IMG/VR virus record: IMGVR_UViG_3300022744_000010
Coordinates: 1 to 43,702 of that record
DNA length: 43,702 nucleotides
Direction: 5' to 3' (one strand)
From: a virus
Shown: positions 16,020-23,958 of the stretch, piece by piece
How positions within the stretch are numbered: the stretch's first letter is position 1
Layout: every line of letters begins with the position of its first letter
Program-made: the position numbers and the translations under genes
Notes under the pieces: generated by a model
The model's database searches: none
What the model was told of the DNA's origin: nothing
What the model saw: only the letters and a program-made list of their open reading frames with translations

Positions 16020-16113
16020 GCCCCCGGCAAGGCCAACAAAGCCGCTTTGCCCTCTCCCGAAGCACGCCGGGGGCACCTTAACACCACGGGAGAGGAATCA
16101 CGATACGGAGAGG
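16020..16113 (+). promoter_or_regulatory. Structured leader with two interlocking hairpins and duplicated ribosome-binding region
   Basis: GCCCCCGGC (16020-16028) can pair with GCCGGGGGC (16066-16074). CTCTCCCG (16052-16059) can pair with CGGGAGAG (16087-16094), and the same CCTCTCC (16051-16057) can instead pair with GGAGAGG (16107-16113), the Shine-Dalgarno of the chaperone gene. The two ribosome-binding regions are tandem copies (GGAGAGGNATCAC twice); in the first copy the start codon position reads ATA. This could tune chaperone translation. Confidence 0.6.
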
Positions 16114-16120
16114 TATCACA

Positions 16121-16579
16121 ATGGCACGCACGACAGCAAATTACACCATTCAAGACGAAGGCCGCGACCACGGTAAGGTTTTCGTTTTAACCGAACTACC
16201 CGCCAGCCGGGCGGAATCTTGGGCAATGCGGGCGCTCCTGGCCCTCATGTCAAGCGGCGTCGAAGTCCCGGAAGGGTTTGACCGCATGGGCATGGCTGGC
16301 ATGGCGGAAGTCGGCATTCGCGCCCTGTCCGGCCTCAAATGGGAAGTCGCGGAGCCATTGCTTGCGGAAATGTGGTCTTGCGTGCAAATCATGCCGGACC
16401 CCAGCAAACCGCACATTGTCCGAAATCTGATTGAAGAGGACATTGAAGAAATTTCGACCCGCGTGAAGATTCGCGCCGAAGTGTGGAAATTGCACACGGG
16501 TTTTTTGAAGGCCGTCGCCCCCTCAATCTCCGAAGGCTCCCCGGCGGCGGCCCGCAAAAAGGGTTCGCGGAATACTTGA
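16121..16579 (+). CDS. Tail assembly chaperone, short form (gpG-like)
   Basis: The 152-residue protein begins with a beta-rich part (TANYTIQDEGRDHGKVFVLTELPASRAESWAMRALLAL) and continues helical (RVKIRAEVWKLHTGFLKAV). This is the layout of tail assembly chaperones that coat the tape measure. It lies between tube and tape measure, where such a gene is almost always found, and a second ORF in the -1 frame overlaps its 3' end. The zero frame keeps good codons up to about 16561 and then ends soon after (TGA at 16577-16579). Confidence 0.82.
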   Translation: MARTTANYTIQDEGRDHGKVFVLTELPASRAESWAMRALLALMSSGVEVPEGFDRMGMAGMAEVGIRALSGLKWEVAEPLLAEMWSCVQIMPDPSKPHIVRNLIEEDIEEISTRVKIRAEVWKLHTGFLKAVAPSISEGSPAAARKKGSRNT

Positions 16580-16728
16580 ACCTTTCGGCCGTTATTGGCA
16601 CGTTGCTTTCCAAACGCATGGCGACGCTGCACGAATTGGATACGGTTTATGGGGTGCAAGACGTCTACGATATGCTGGAAGTCATAACAGTAGATGACTA
16701 CAATAACGCTTTGGCGAACCGGGAATAA
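16121..16728 (+). CDS. Tail assembly chaperone, frameshifted long form (gpG-T-like)
   Basis: A -1 slip on CAAAAAG at 16555-16561 would fuse the first 147 codons to a 55-codon extension (GFAEYLNLSAVIGTLLSKR, ATLHELDTVYGVQDVYDML), giving about 202 residues. An earlier heptamer TTTTTTG (16501-16507) is also a possible slip site, but the -1 frame between the two uses poor codons (CGA AGG), so the later site is favoured. An ATG at 16618 could start a separate product instead, but it has no good ribosome-binding site. Lambda G/GT is the model. Confidence 0.65.
16555..16561 (+). promoter_or_regulatory. Probable -1 frameshift slippery site
   Basis: C AAA AAG in the zero frame of the chaperone gene. 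AAG/AAA lysine slips are efficient in bacteria. The zero-frame stop follows 18 bases later while the -1 frame stays open to 16728. A rival site T TTT TTG lies at 16501-16507. Confidence 0.55.
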
Positions 16729-16733
16729 TCCAC

Positions 16734-18602
16734 ATGGCTACAATCATCGACAGCTTGCTTGTAAAACTTGGGCTAGATTCTTCGGAATTTAGCGCGGGGA
16801 AGAACAAGGTCGACAAGGGCCTCAAGGATACCGGCGCCGAAGCCGATAAAGCCGGGGCGAAGCTCAAAAAATCGGGCAAGGACGGCGCCGAAGGTTTCGA
16901 GAATGTAGCCAAGAGCGCGACCAAATTCCTGGCAATCATTGGCGGCACCATGGCCGTTAAGCGGTTCATTGAACAAACCGTCGAATCGTCCGCCGCCCTC
17001 GACCGTCTTTCGCAAAATCTAAGTGCCAACGTGGCGACCGTGTCCGCCTGGTCCAATGCGGCCGAACTTGCCGGGGGTTCCGCGTCCGGGCTCCAAGGCA
17101 CCATGGATATGCTCAGTAAGTCACAAACGGAATTGCAGCTTACCGGGCAAAGCGGCCTTATTCCCTATTTCTCCGCGCTGGGCTTGAGCCTGGCGGACAC
17201 TCAAGGGAAAGCCAAACCCGTCAACGACCTGCTGCTGGAACTGTCTGACCGTTTCAGCAAAATGGACCGCACCACGGCCAACAATATGGGCCGCATGATG
17301 GGCCTTGACCAAGGGACAATGCAACTTTTGCTAAAGGGGCGTTCCGAAGTTGAATTGATGATTAAGCGGCAAAAGGAATTTGGCGCCGTCACGAAGCAAC
17401 AGGCCGAAGAATCTAGCCGCCTCAAATTGGCAATGACTGACAGCCGCCAAAGTTTTGAAGCCTTCGGGCGCGAACTTTTGTCGGCCGCAACCCCAGCCAT
17501 TGAAAAGCTCTTTTCCATCATGGCCGATTTTGGCGCATGGATGCGGGAAAACAAGGAATTCGTCAACGCCTTCCTGACCATCATTGCGGTCGGCCTGGGT
17601 GCGATTGCCGCGGCAACCATCCCGATTAACCTGACTGTGGCCGCCGTCACCGGCCTGGCCGCGGCAATCGCATTGCTATATCAGGATTACCAGACATGGA
17701 AGCGCGGCGGGGAAAGTTTCATTGACTGGTCGAAATGGGAGCCCGGATTTAAAGCCGCTGGCGCCGGTATCCGCTGGCTCAAGGACTTGTTAAGCGACTT
17801 GGTTTATCGGGCGATTGCTGGCGCCGACGTCCTGTCCGCCGTGTGGAATCGTGATTGGGATAGGGTCAAATTTGCAGCGGGGGAATTCATGAACGGAACC
17901 GGCAAGACTTACGGCGAATCCCCGCCCCCTGCACCACCCGCCACGGCTCCCATGGCTTCGGCTGGGGGTAAGGGTGCGTCGAACCAAGAGCAAGCCGCCA
18001 TGGCCTATTTTCAGGCCCAAGGCTGGTCGCGTGAGCAAGCGGCCGGACTGGCGGCCAATATCAAACGAGAATCGGCTTTTAACGCCGGGGCCGTGGGTGA
18101 CAGCGGCAAGGCATACGGCATTGCACAATGGCACCCTGACCGGCAAGCCGAATTCCAAAAGAAGTTTGGCAAACCCATTCAAGGGTCGACGCTTGAAGAG
18201 CAAATGGCTTTCATGCACTACGAATTGACCCAAGGTAATGAGCGTGCCGCCGGGGCCAAATTGCGCGGAACAAGTAGCGCCGCCGAAGCCGCCGCCGCGG
18301 TATCTATGCACTACGAACGCCCGGCCGACAGCGCGGGCGAAGCGGCGAAGCGCGGACAAATGGCCCTTGCCATGCTTGGGGGCGTGCCTGGGGCCTCTCA
18401 GGCGGCCGCCGGGGCTGGTGCTGGTCAAGTTGCCCAAGGCAATCTTGCGGGCGCCCCTGGGGCCGGTAATCGAAGCGTTGAAACCCACATTGGAGAGGTC
18501 AAAGTTTATTCAGCGGCCACGGATGCGAACGGCATCGCCAAAGACATGGGCAAGTCGCTGGATTACCTTTTCACATCGCAAGCAAATTACGGGTTGAATT
18601 GA
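16734..18602 (+). CDS. Tail tape measure protein with tail-lysozyme domain
   Basis: The 622-residue protein sets tail length and probably opens a path in the cell wall. Residues 1-250 are helical and Ala/Lys/Asp-rich. Around residues 280-320 are hydrophobic segments (FLTIIAVGLGAIAAATIPI, AAVTGLAAAIALLYQ). A proline/alanine linker near 400 leads to a phage tail lysozyme domain at about 420-535: MAYFQAQGWSREQAAGLAANIKRESAFN, with the probable catalytic Glu near 445, then SGKAYGIAQWHPDR and MHYERPA. The C-terminus is Gly/Ala-rich. For a tape measure it is short, suggesting a tail on the order of 90-100 nm. Confidence 0.9.
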   Translation: MATIIDSLLVKLGLDSSEFSAGKNKVDKGLKDTGAEADKAGAKLKKSGKDGAEGFENVAKSATKFLAIIGGTMAVKRFIEQTVESSAALDRLSQNLSANVATVSAWSNAAELAGGSASGLQGTMDMLSKSQTELQLTGQSGLIPYFSALGLSLADTQGKAKPVNDLLLELSDRFSKMDRTTANNMGRMMGLDQGTMQLLLKGRSEVELMIKRQKEFGAVTKQQAEESSRLKLAMTDSRQSFEAFGRELLSAATPAIEKLFSIMADFGAWMRENKEFVNAFLTIIAVGLGAIAAATIPINLTVAAVTGLAAAIALLYQDYQTWKRGGESFIDWSKWEPGFKAAGAGIRWLKDLLSDLVYRAIAGADVLSAVWNRDWDRVKFAAGEFMNGTGKTYGESPPPAPPATAPMASAGGKGASNQEQAAMAYFQAQGWSREQAAGLAANIKRESAFNAGAVGDSGKAYGIAQWHPDRQAEFQKKFGKPIQGSTLEEQMAFMHYELTQGNERAAGAKLRGTSSAAEAAAAVSMHYERPADSAGEAAKRGQMALAMLGGVPGASQAAAGAGAGQVAQGNLAGAPGAGNRSVETHIGEVKVYSAATDANGIAKDMGKSLDYLFTSQANYGLN

Positions 18603-18603
18603 T

Positions 18604-19359
18604 ATGGCGCTTATCCCATTCCCTGACGTGCCCAAATTGCCAGGCGTACCGGCGTTGCCACGTTCGCCCAATTTCCCGCCGTCCCTACGTGCTGGCCTGG
18701 GATTGCTGCAGGGCATGCTATGGCGCATTTTCCAAGTGCAAACCCGCTGGGGAATTTTCGACAGCAAGGGCAAGCCCCTGGGCGACCCGGCCAAATTTTC
18801 GGGCCTCATTGGTAACGCTTTGGACGCGGCCGGGCTGGGTTCTACCTTATCGACCGGGGCCGTTGATTACTCCAAAGAAACCCGCGTAAGCGACTTCCCG
18901 CTTGAGCGTGGCAGCTTCGCCAGCTACAACAAGGTCGAAACGCCAGCGTCGCCCGTGGTTACGCTGTGCCTAACTGGCAGCGAAAAGAACCGCCGCACAT
19001 TTTTGGAAGCCATCGACACCGCTTGCAAATCGACGGACCTTTACAGCGTGGTAACGCCGGAAGTGACTTACATCAATTACAGCGTCGAACGGTACAACTA
19101 TCAGCGCCGGAGCAACAAGGGCGCGACCCTGCTGATTGTGGAAATCACCTTGAAAGAAATCCGCCAGGTTTCGGCCTCTTATTCCCAATCGAACAAGGGA
19201 CAAGTCGACAAGCCAAAAGACGCCAGCGCAACGCCGCAAGCTGACAATGGTAAGGTGCAGGCGCAAACGCCGAACGCTTCCACGCTCAAGAGCCTGGCGG
19301 ACAAAGTGCCCGCCCTAGCTGATAAGGCCGGGGCATACCTTCAAGGATTGGTGAACTGA
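18604..19359 (+). CDS. Baseplate/hub-associated protein
   Basis: This 251-residue protein has a proline-rich start (FPDVPKLPGVPALPRSP), then FQVQTRWGIFDSKG, VSDFPLERGSFASYNKVETPASP and TGSEKNRRTFLEAIDTACKSTDLYSVVTPEVTYINYSVERYNY. It follows the tape measure in the place held by the Dit/LysM-like baseplate protein in related myoviruses. The DUF name is uncertain. It probably joins tube to hub. Its stop overlaps the next start. Confidence 0.75.
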   Translation: MALIPFPDVPKLPGVPALPRSPNFPPSLRAGLGLLQGMLWRIFQVQTRWGIFDSKGKPLGDPAKFSGLIGNALDAAGLGSTLSTGAVDYSKETRVSDFPLERGSFASYNKVETPASPVVTLCLTGSEKNRRTFLEAIDTACKSTDLYSVVTPEVTYINYSVERYNYQRRSNKGATLLIVEITLKEIRQVSASYSQSNKGQVDKPKDASATPQADNGKVQAQTPNASTLKSLADKVPALADKAGAYLQGLVN

Positions 19360-19667
19360 TGCAAAGCGTACCTTTACAGCCTATCCCGTCCCAATCGACC
19401 AAAGTTGTTTTGGGCGGCCAGAATTGCCAGCTTTTGATTAACCAAAAGCCGCAAGGGATTTTTGTCGACATGAATGCGGACGGCGTGGATATCGTCACCA
19501 GTGTTATTGCCCGCGACGCCGTTCCGCTGGTTTGCCGCGAATATACCGGCTTTGCCGGGAACTTGCTTTTTATTGACACCCAAGGCAGCGACGACCCGTC
19601 TTATGCCGGATTGGGCGACCGCTTTTCTTTGGTCTATTTGACGGCGGAAGAATATGCCCTCATTTAG
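19359..19667 (+). CDS. Baseplate plug protein (cyanophage Pam3 gp18-like)
   Basis: The 102-residue beta-rich protein contains LQPIPSQSTKVVLGGQNCQLLINQKPQGIFVDM and ends RFSLVYLTAEEY. This pattern fits the small baseplate plug family described in Pam3 and widespread in HI1409-type myoviruses. It sits between the hub-associated proteins and overlaps the downstream hub gene by 14 bases. Confidence 0.8.
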   Translation: MQSVPLQPIPSQSTKVVLGGQNCQLLINQKPQGIFVDMNADGVDIVTSVIARDAVPLVCREYTGFAGNLLFIDTQGSDDPSYAGLGDRFSLVYLTAEEYALI

Positions 19668-20526
19668 CAACAAGAAACAATTGCGCTTTGTCATTACGCT
19701 AGGAACTGGCAAATTCGGTTCAAGCAACAATGACCAAATTACGCTGCAGGGCTTCCGCGCAATCGCTGATATCGACAAAGCTGGCGGCATGATGATGGGC
19801 ACGCTACGCGCTAAAATTTTTGGCGTGAAGCAAGTCGACATGAACAGTGTTACGACGCTGCAATGGAAGCCCGGCACACTGATTCCCAACACCGTGGAAG
19901 TGTTCGCCATCGACGGGGCCGCGGAAACGCTGGTATTCGCCGGGAACATCGTCAACGCCTGGGCTGATTACCAAAGCATGCCGGACGTGTATTTGCACAT
20001 TCAGGCGCAATCTGCATTTTTCAACGCTTTGAAGGCAATCCCGCCGCGGAGTTTCAAAGGCCGCGTCGACGTGGCTTCGGTCATGGCGCAAATTGCCCGC
20101 GACCTGGGCTACACCTTTGAAAATAACGGCGTCACCACGCAATTGACCGACGTTTATTTGCCCAATACCGGCATGGAACAGGCCAAAGACCTTGCGCGGG
20201 CCGCCGGGTGCGACCTGTATCTTGACGACAAGATTTTGGCAATCACGCCGCCGAATGTTCCGCGCAAAGTAATCATTCCGCTGATATCGCCAGCGTCCGG
20301 CCTGGTTGGTTATCCGACGTTTGACGGCGTGGGCGTCAATTTTCAAACCCTATTCAATCCGGCCGTAACCTTCGGCGGTTCCGTCAAATTGGAAACTGAC
20401 GTGCAACAGGCGGCCGGGGAATGGGTTGTTACTTCGGTCGGCCATAGGCTGGAATCAGAAAAGCCGGGCGGCGCCTGGTTCTCTTCGATTCGTGGCAATT
20501 CGGTCGGTCTTGCCGTGGTGAGGTGA
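19654..20526 (+). CDS. Baseplate hub protein (gpD / gp27-like)
   Basis: The 290-residue protein contains LQGFRAIADIDKAGGMMMGTLRAKIFG, VEVFAIDGAAETLVFAGNIVNAWADYQS, VDVASVMAQIARDLGYTFENNGV, KDLARAAGCDLYLDDKILAI and VTSVGHRLESEKPGGAWFSSI. This order of beta-domains with a gpD-like 'DLARAAGCDLYLDDK' segment is typical of the hub that carries the spike. Its stop is followed after four bases by an inserted endonuclease gene, which separates it from the spike gene. Confidence 0.85.
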   Translation: MPSFSNKKQLRFVITLGTGKFGSSNNDQITLQGFRAIADIDKAGGMMMGTLRAKIFGVKQVDMNSVTTLQWKPGTLIPNTVEVFAIDGAAETLVFAGNIVNAWADYQSMPDVYLHIQAQSAFFNALKAIPPRSFKGRVDVASVMAQIARDLGYTFENNGVTTQLTDVYLPNTGMEQAKDLARAAGCDLYLDDKILAITPPNVPRKVIIPLISPASGLVGYPTFDGVGVNFQTLFNPAVTFGGSVKLETDVQQAAGEWVVTSVGHRLESEKPGGAWFSSIRGNSVGLAVVR

Positions 20527-20530
20527 AATC

Positions 20531-20962
20531 ATGGCGTACAAAGACCAAGATAAAAAGAAGGCCAATGCCAAAAAGCATAACGCCAAATATTACGCAAATC
20601 GGACGCCCGAACAAAAATTAGTCGATTTGGAACGTGCGCGGGCGTATGGGTTGAAAAATAAGGCCGCACAATCAGCATTAAAACGTAACTGGCGATTAAA
20701 AACTAAGTATGGAATTACCGTCGAAGAATATGATTTGATGCTCGAATCACAAAACAATTCATGCGCTATTTGCAAAACAACTAATCCGGGAAGCCCGGCG
20801 GGTTGGCATATCGACCATTGTCATGCAACCGGGAAGGTTCGCGGAATTTTGTGCACCTGCTGTAATGTAATGCTGGGCCTTGCCAAAGACAATGAATACA
20901 CACTTTTTGAGGCAATGGCCTATTTGCTGACACATAGAGGGGCACCCAATGTCGGACGCTAA
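20531..20962 (+). CDS. Endonuclease VII-type HNH nuclease, free-standing mobile gene
   Basis: The 143-residue protein has a lysine-rich helical N-terminus (KDQDKKKANAKKHNAKYYANR) and the recombination endonuclease VII core: YGITVEEYDLMLESQNNSCAICKTT, GWHIDHCHATGKVRGILCTCCNVMLGLAKDN. The CxxC...HIDHCH...CxxC pattern gives the zinc site and the catalytic His. As a free-standing gene with higher A/T than its neighbours, between hub and spike genes, it is best read as a homing-type element rather than as the phage's Holliday-junction resolvase, although the fold is the same. Its end overlaps the spike start by 14 bases. Confidence 0.88.
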   Translation: MAYKDQDKKKANAKKHNAKYYANRTPEQKLVDLERARAYGLKNKAAQSALKRNWRLKTKYGITVEEYDLMLESQNNSCAICKTTNPGSPAGWHIDHCHATGKVRGILCTCCNVMLGLAKDNEYTLFEAMAYLLTHRGAPNVGR

Positions 20963-21710
20963 CGGCATCCCAAGCGGGCAATTGAAGCCTTCCAGCACTT
21001 GGGGGGAATTCAACAATATCGCCTTTATGGTGCAGCAAGCATTGTCGAAGATGCAAACCGCGACCCTTGTCCGCGTGGAATCTTGCACGAACGCCGGGGC
21101 ACTGTCCCCGGTAGGCTTTGTCGACGTCACGCCCCTGGTCAACCAATTGGACGGCCAGGGCAACCCGACGCCCCATGTGACCATTTACAATGTCCCATAT
21201 TTGCGGCTGCAGGGCGGCGCCAATGGCATCATCATGGACCCGCAAAAAGGGGATATTGGCGTTTGCGTTTTCGCTTCCCGTGATATTTCCAAGATCAAGG
21301 CGACCAAGAAACAAGGCAATCCGGGCAGCTTCCGGCAATACAGCTTTTCCGACGGCATGTACCTGGGCGGCATGCTTAACGGCACCCCGACGCAATATGT
21401 CCAATTCAGCGCCGCGGGCATCAAGATTCATTCCCCGGTCGCCGTAGTGCTGGACGCTCCCGATATCCAATTGAACGCGGCCACCGTGGAAATTAACGGC
21501 ACCACGTCGACCACGGTCACGACCCCAACATTCACGGTCAACGGCGCCACGGTCCTAAACGGCACCATTTCCCAAACTGGCGGGGGTGCGGCGCAATTCT
21601 CCGGCTCCATGGACGTGACGGGCGACGTGACAGCACAGGGCACAAGCGTTCATAATCATACCCATTCGGGCGTGCAGCCTGGCGGCGGCAACAGCGGACC
21701 CCCAACATGA
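20949..21710 (+). CDS. Baseplate spike protein (gp138/gpV-like)
   Basis: The 253-residue protein has an OB-fold N-terminal part like Gp138_N (MVQQALSKMQTATLVRVESC, GNPTPHVTIYNVPYLRLQGG, IIMDPQKGDIGVCVFASRDIS) and a repetitive beta-helical C-terminal needle (TPTFTVNGATVLNGTISQTGG). It ends with HNHTHSGVQPGG; such His-rich tips bind a metal ion at the needle apex. It pierces the outer membrane. Its start lies inside the end of the endonuclease gene. Confidence 0.88.
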   Translation: MSDANGIPSGQLKPSSTWGEFNNIAFMVQQALSKMQTATLVRVESCTNAGALSPVGFVDVTPLVNQLDGQGNPTPHVTIYNVPYLRLQGGANGIIMDPQKGDIGVCVFASRDISKIKATKKQGNPGSFRQYSFSDGMYLGGMLNGTPTQYVQFSAAGIKIHSPVAVVLDAPDIQLNAATVEINGTTSTTVTTPTFTVNGATVLNGTISQTGGGAAQFSGSMDVTGDVTAQGTSVHNHTHSGVQPGGGNSGPPT

Positions 21711-22066
21711 CGCAATACAACACACTTTTACTAGATCAATCCGCATGGGATTTGGTCATTGACAGCGCCGGAAATATCGCAATGGCGACGCCCCCTTACG
21801 CCCTGGCGCAAGACGTTGCCAGCGCCGTGCGCTTGTTCCTGGGTGAATTGTGGTATGCGACGACCAAGGGCATTCCGTATTTTGAGGACGTTCTAGGTCA
21901 CTTGCCGCCCGCGTCCCTGCTGACCGGCTATATTGAAAAGGCGGCCTTGACGGTCCCCGGCGTCGTGACTGCTCAATGTATAATTTCGGCATTCGACGCC
22001 CGCGAAATTACCGGACAAATTCAGTTTATTGACGAAACAGGAACCGCCAACGGCGTGACCTTCTAA
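21707..22066 (+). CDS. Baseplate wedge protein (gp25 / gpW-like)
   Basis: The 119-residue protein contains WDLVIDSAGNIAMATPPYALAQDVASAVRLFLGELWYATTKGIPYFEDVLGH, the gp25-like layout in which the 'G.P..' turn follows a long helix. It anchors sheath polymerisation to the baseplate. It overlaps the spike gene by four bases (ATGA). Confidence 0.88.
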   Translation: MTQYNTLLLDQSAWDLVIDSAGNIAMATPPYALAQDVASAVRLFLGELWYATTKGIPYFEDVLGHLPPASLLTGYIEKAALTVPGVVTAQCIISAFDAREITGQIQFIDETGTANGVTF

Positions 22067-22072
22067 GGGGCA

Positions 22073-23290
22073 ATGATGGCATCCAGCGCAGTACCAAAAA
22101 TTCAATTTACGGCCGCTGGTTTGGTCATTCCGGCGGAAACTGACGTATTGGCGGGCGTGCAGGCCGACATGAATGCGGCATTCGGTGGCGGGCTGAATCC
22201 GGCGCTTGAGACTCCGCAAGGGCAACTTGCTTCAAGCCAGGCCGCCGTTATTGCTGACAAAAATAACGAAATCGCAACTTTCGTAAATCAAGTCGACCCC
22301 CAATATTCCGCCGACCGTTTTCAGGACGCAATCGGGCGTATTTACTTTCTGACCCGCAAGCCAGCCACGCCGACCGCCGTGACGGCCACGCTTACCGGCC
22401 TGGCGGGCACGGTCATTCCCGCGGGAACTTTGGCCCAAGACACCAGCGGGAACACTTACGCCGCTTCCGGCGCCGCAACAATTGGCCCCACTGGCTCCAT
22501 CGACGCCGAATTCCAAAATATTGAAAATGGCCCCATTCCATGCGCGGCCGGAACCTTGACCCAAGTTTATCAAGCCGTGCCGGGCTGGGACGCAATCACG
22601 AACGCGGCCGACGGCACCATGGGCCAGGACGTTGAAAGCCGGGCCGACTTTGAATACCGCCGGAAGAATTCGGTCGCATTGAACGGCAAGGGGACACCGA
22701 CCGCCATTTACGCGGAAGTGTTCGTCTTAACTGACGTGCTCGACGTTTATGTCAAGGACAACCCCAGCGGCGACACGGTCCTGACGGGAAGCACCAATTA
22801 TCCTTTGCTTCCGCATTCGGTCTATGTGGCCGTCGTGGGCGGCACCGACGCGGACATTGCCGCCGCAATCTGGCGCAAAAAAGACGTGGGATGTGATTAC
22901 AACGGCAACACGTCCGTCGTGGTGACTGACGACAGCGGGTACAACTACCCACAACCGACCTATACCGTGAAATTTGAGCGCCCCGCGGCCCTTCCCGTCA
23001 AGTTTGCCGTGCAATTGGTCAATGACGTAAGTTTGCCGTCCAACATCGCGCAACTTGTTCAAGATGCCATCATTGCGCGGTTTAACGGGGCCGACGGCAC
23101 CACGCGGGAGCGCATGGGGTCTTTGATACTTGCCAGCCGATACTATGGCGCCGTCGTGAGCGTGGCCCCTAACGTGTCCCTTATCAGCGTTTTGATTGGC
23201 ACCAGCACGCCAACATTGAGCCAGGTTGCCGTCGGCATTGACCAAAAGCCGACCTTGAGTGTTGCTGATATTTCCGTTACGCTGGTTTGA
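22073..23290 (+). CDS. Baseplate J-like protein (gp6-like wedge)
   Basis: The 405-residue protein has the baseplate J domain order: EVDP-like NQVDPQYSADRFQDAIGRIYFLTRKPATP, GTLAQDTSGNTYAASGAATIGPTGSIDAEFQNIENGPI, TQVYQAVPGWDAITNAADGTMGQDVESRADFEYRRKNSVA and a conserved VYVKDNPSGDT. It forms the wedge ring around the hub. Two tandem ATGs at 22073 and 22076 follow a GGGG site. The next gene starts right after its stop. Confidence 0.9.
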   Translation: MMASSAVPKIQFTAAGLVIPAETDVLAGVQADMNAAFGGGLNPALETPQGQLASSQAAVIADKNNEIATFVNQVDPQYSADRFQDAIGRIYFLTRKPATPTAVTATLTGLAGTVIPAGTLAQDTSGNTYAASGAATIGPTGSIDAEFQNIENGPIPCAAGTLTQVYQAVPGWDAITNAADGTMGQDVESRADFEYRRKNSVALNGKGTPTAIYAEVFVLTDVLDVYVKDNPSGDTVLTGSTNYPLLPHSVYVAVVGGTDADIAAAIWRKKDVGCDYNGNTSVVVTDDSGYNYPQPTYTVKFERPAALPVKFAVQLVNDVSLPSNIAQLVQDAIIARFNGADGTTRERMGSLILASRYYGAVVSVAPNVSLISVLIGTSTPTLSQVAVGIDQKPTLSVADISVTLV

Positions 23291-23292
23291 CC

Positions 23293-23958
23293 ATGATTAA
23301 CGTCGAAGAAACCATAATCAGCCAATACGGCAACAGCGCCACAATCACGCAATTGGTTCGCAATATGGACCAATATATTGACCCGCGGGCGGACTTCGAC
23401 ACGTTTTACAATTTTGTTTGGAATGTGGAAACCGCGCAAGGTTTCGGCCTGGACATTTGGGGTCGCATCGTCAACATTGTGCGAACCCTACTCATTCCGC
23501 CGCCAATCTTAAACTTCGGTTTCAATGAGGCCGGGTCGCAAGCAAAGCCGTTTAACGAAGCGCCATTTTACGATGGCGTTCCGCCAGCATCCGAAACTTA
23601 CTTTTTGTCCGACGACGCCTATCGCAAGTTAATTTTGGTTAAGGCGCTGGCGAATATTTCAGCCACGAATGCACCGACCCTAAATCAACTTTTGCAAAAT
23701 TTGTTTGGCGACCGCGGCCGTTGCTATGTCAATGACATGGGCGGCATGGCGTTACGCTACACCTTTGAATTTGACCTTACGACCTACGAATTTGCTATTA
23801 TTACGCAATCGGGAGCCTTGCCGCGTCCGGCTGGGGTTGCGTCGTCAATGTTCAACAGCGCATTGCCTCTTTTTGGATTCTCGGAAGCTGGCCCGTCGGC
23901 CGCACCATTTGGGCAAGGCGTTTTTATTCCACAAGGGGCAATCAATGCAACTATCTAA
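23293..23958 (+). CDS. Baseplate/tail protein (DUF2612)
   Basis: The 221-residue protein shows the DUF2612 pattern: ATITQLVRNMDQYIDPRADFDTFYNFVWNVETAQGFGLDIWGRIVNIVR, LSDDAYRKLILVKALANISATNAPTLNQLLQNLF. The family corresponds to the outer wedge protein that carries fibres. Two similar segments, FGFNEAGSQAKPFNEAPFYDG and FGFSEAGPSAAPFGQGVF, frame it and look like an internal duplication used for fibre attachment. It overlaps the fibre gene by 14 bases. Confidence 0.85.
   Translation: MINVEETIISQYGNSATITQLVRNMDQYIDPRADFDTFYNFVWNVETAQGFGLDIWGRIVNIVRTLLIPPPILNFGFNEAGSQAKPFNEAPFYDGVPPASETYFLSDDAYRKLILVKALANISATNAPTLNQLLQNLFGDRGRCYVNDMGGMALRYTFEFDLTTYEFAIITQSGALPRPAGVASSMFNSALPLFGFSEAGPSAAPFGQGVFIPQGAINATI

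Noticed and set aside
16618-16728. Separate small gene starting at the ATG at 16618
   Set aside because: It lacks a good ribosome-binding site and the frame is open well upstream, which fits a -1 frameshift extension better; not fully excluded.
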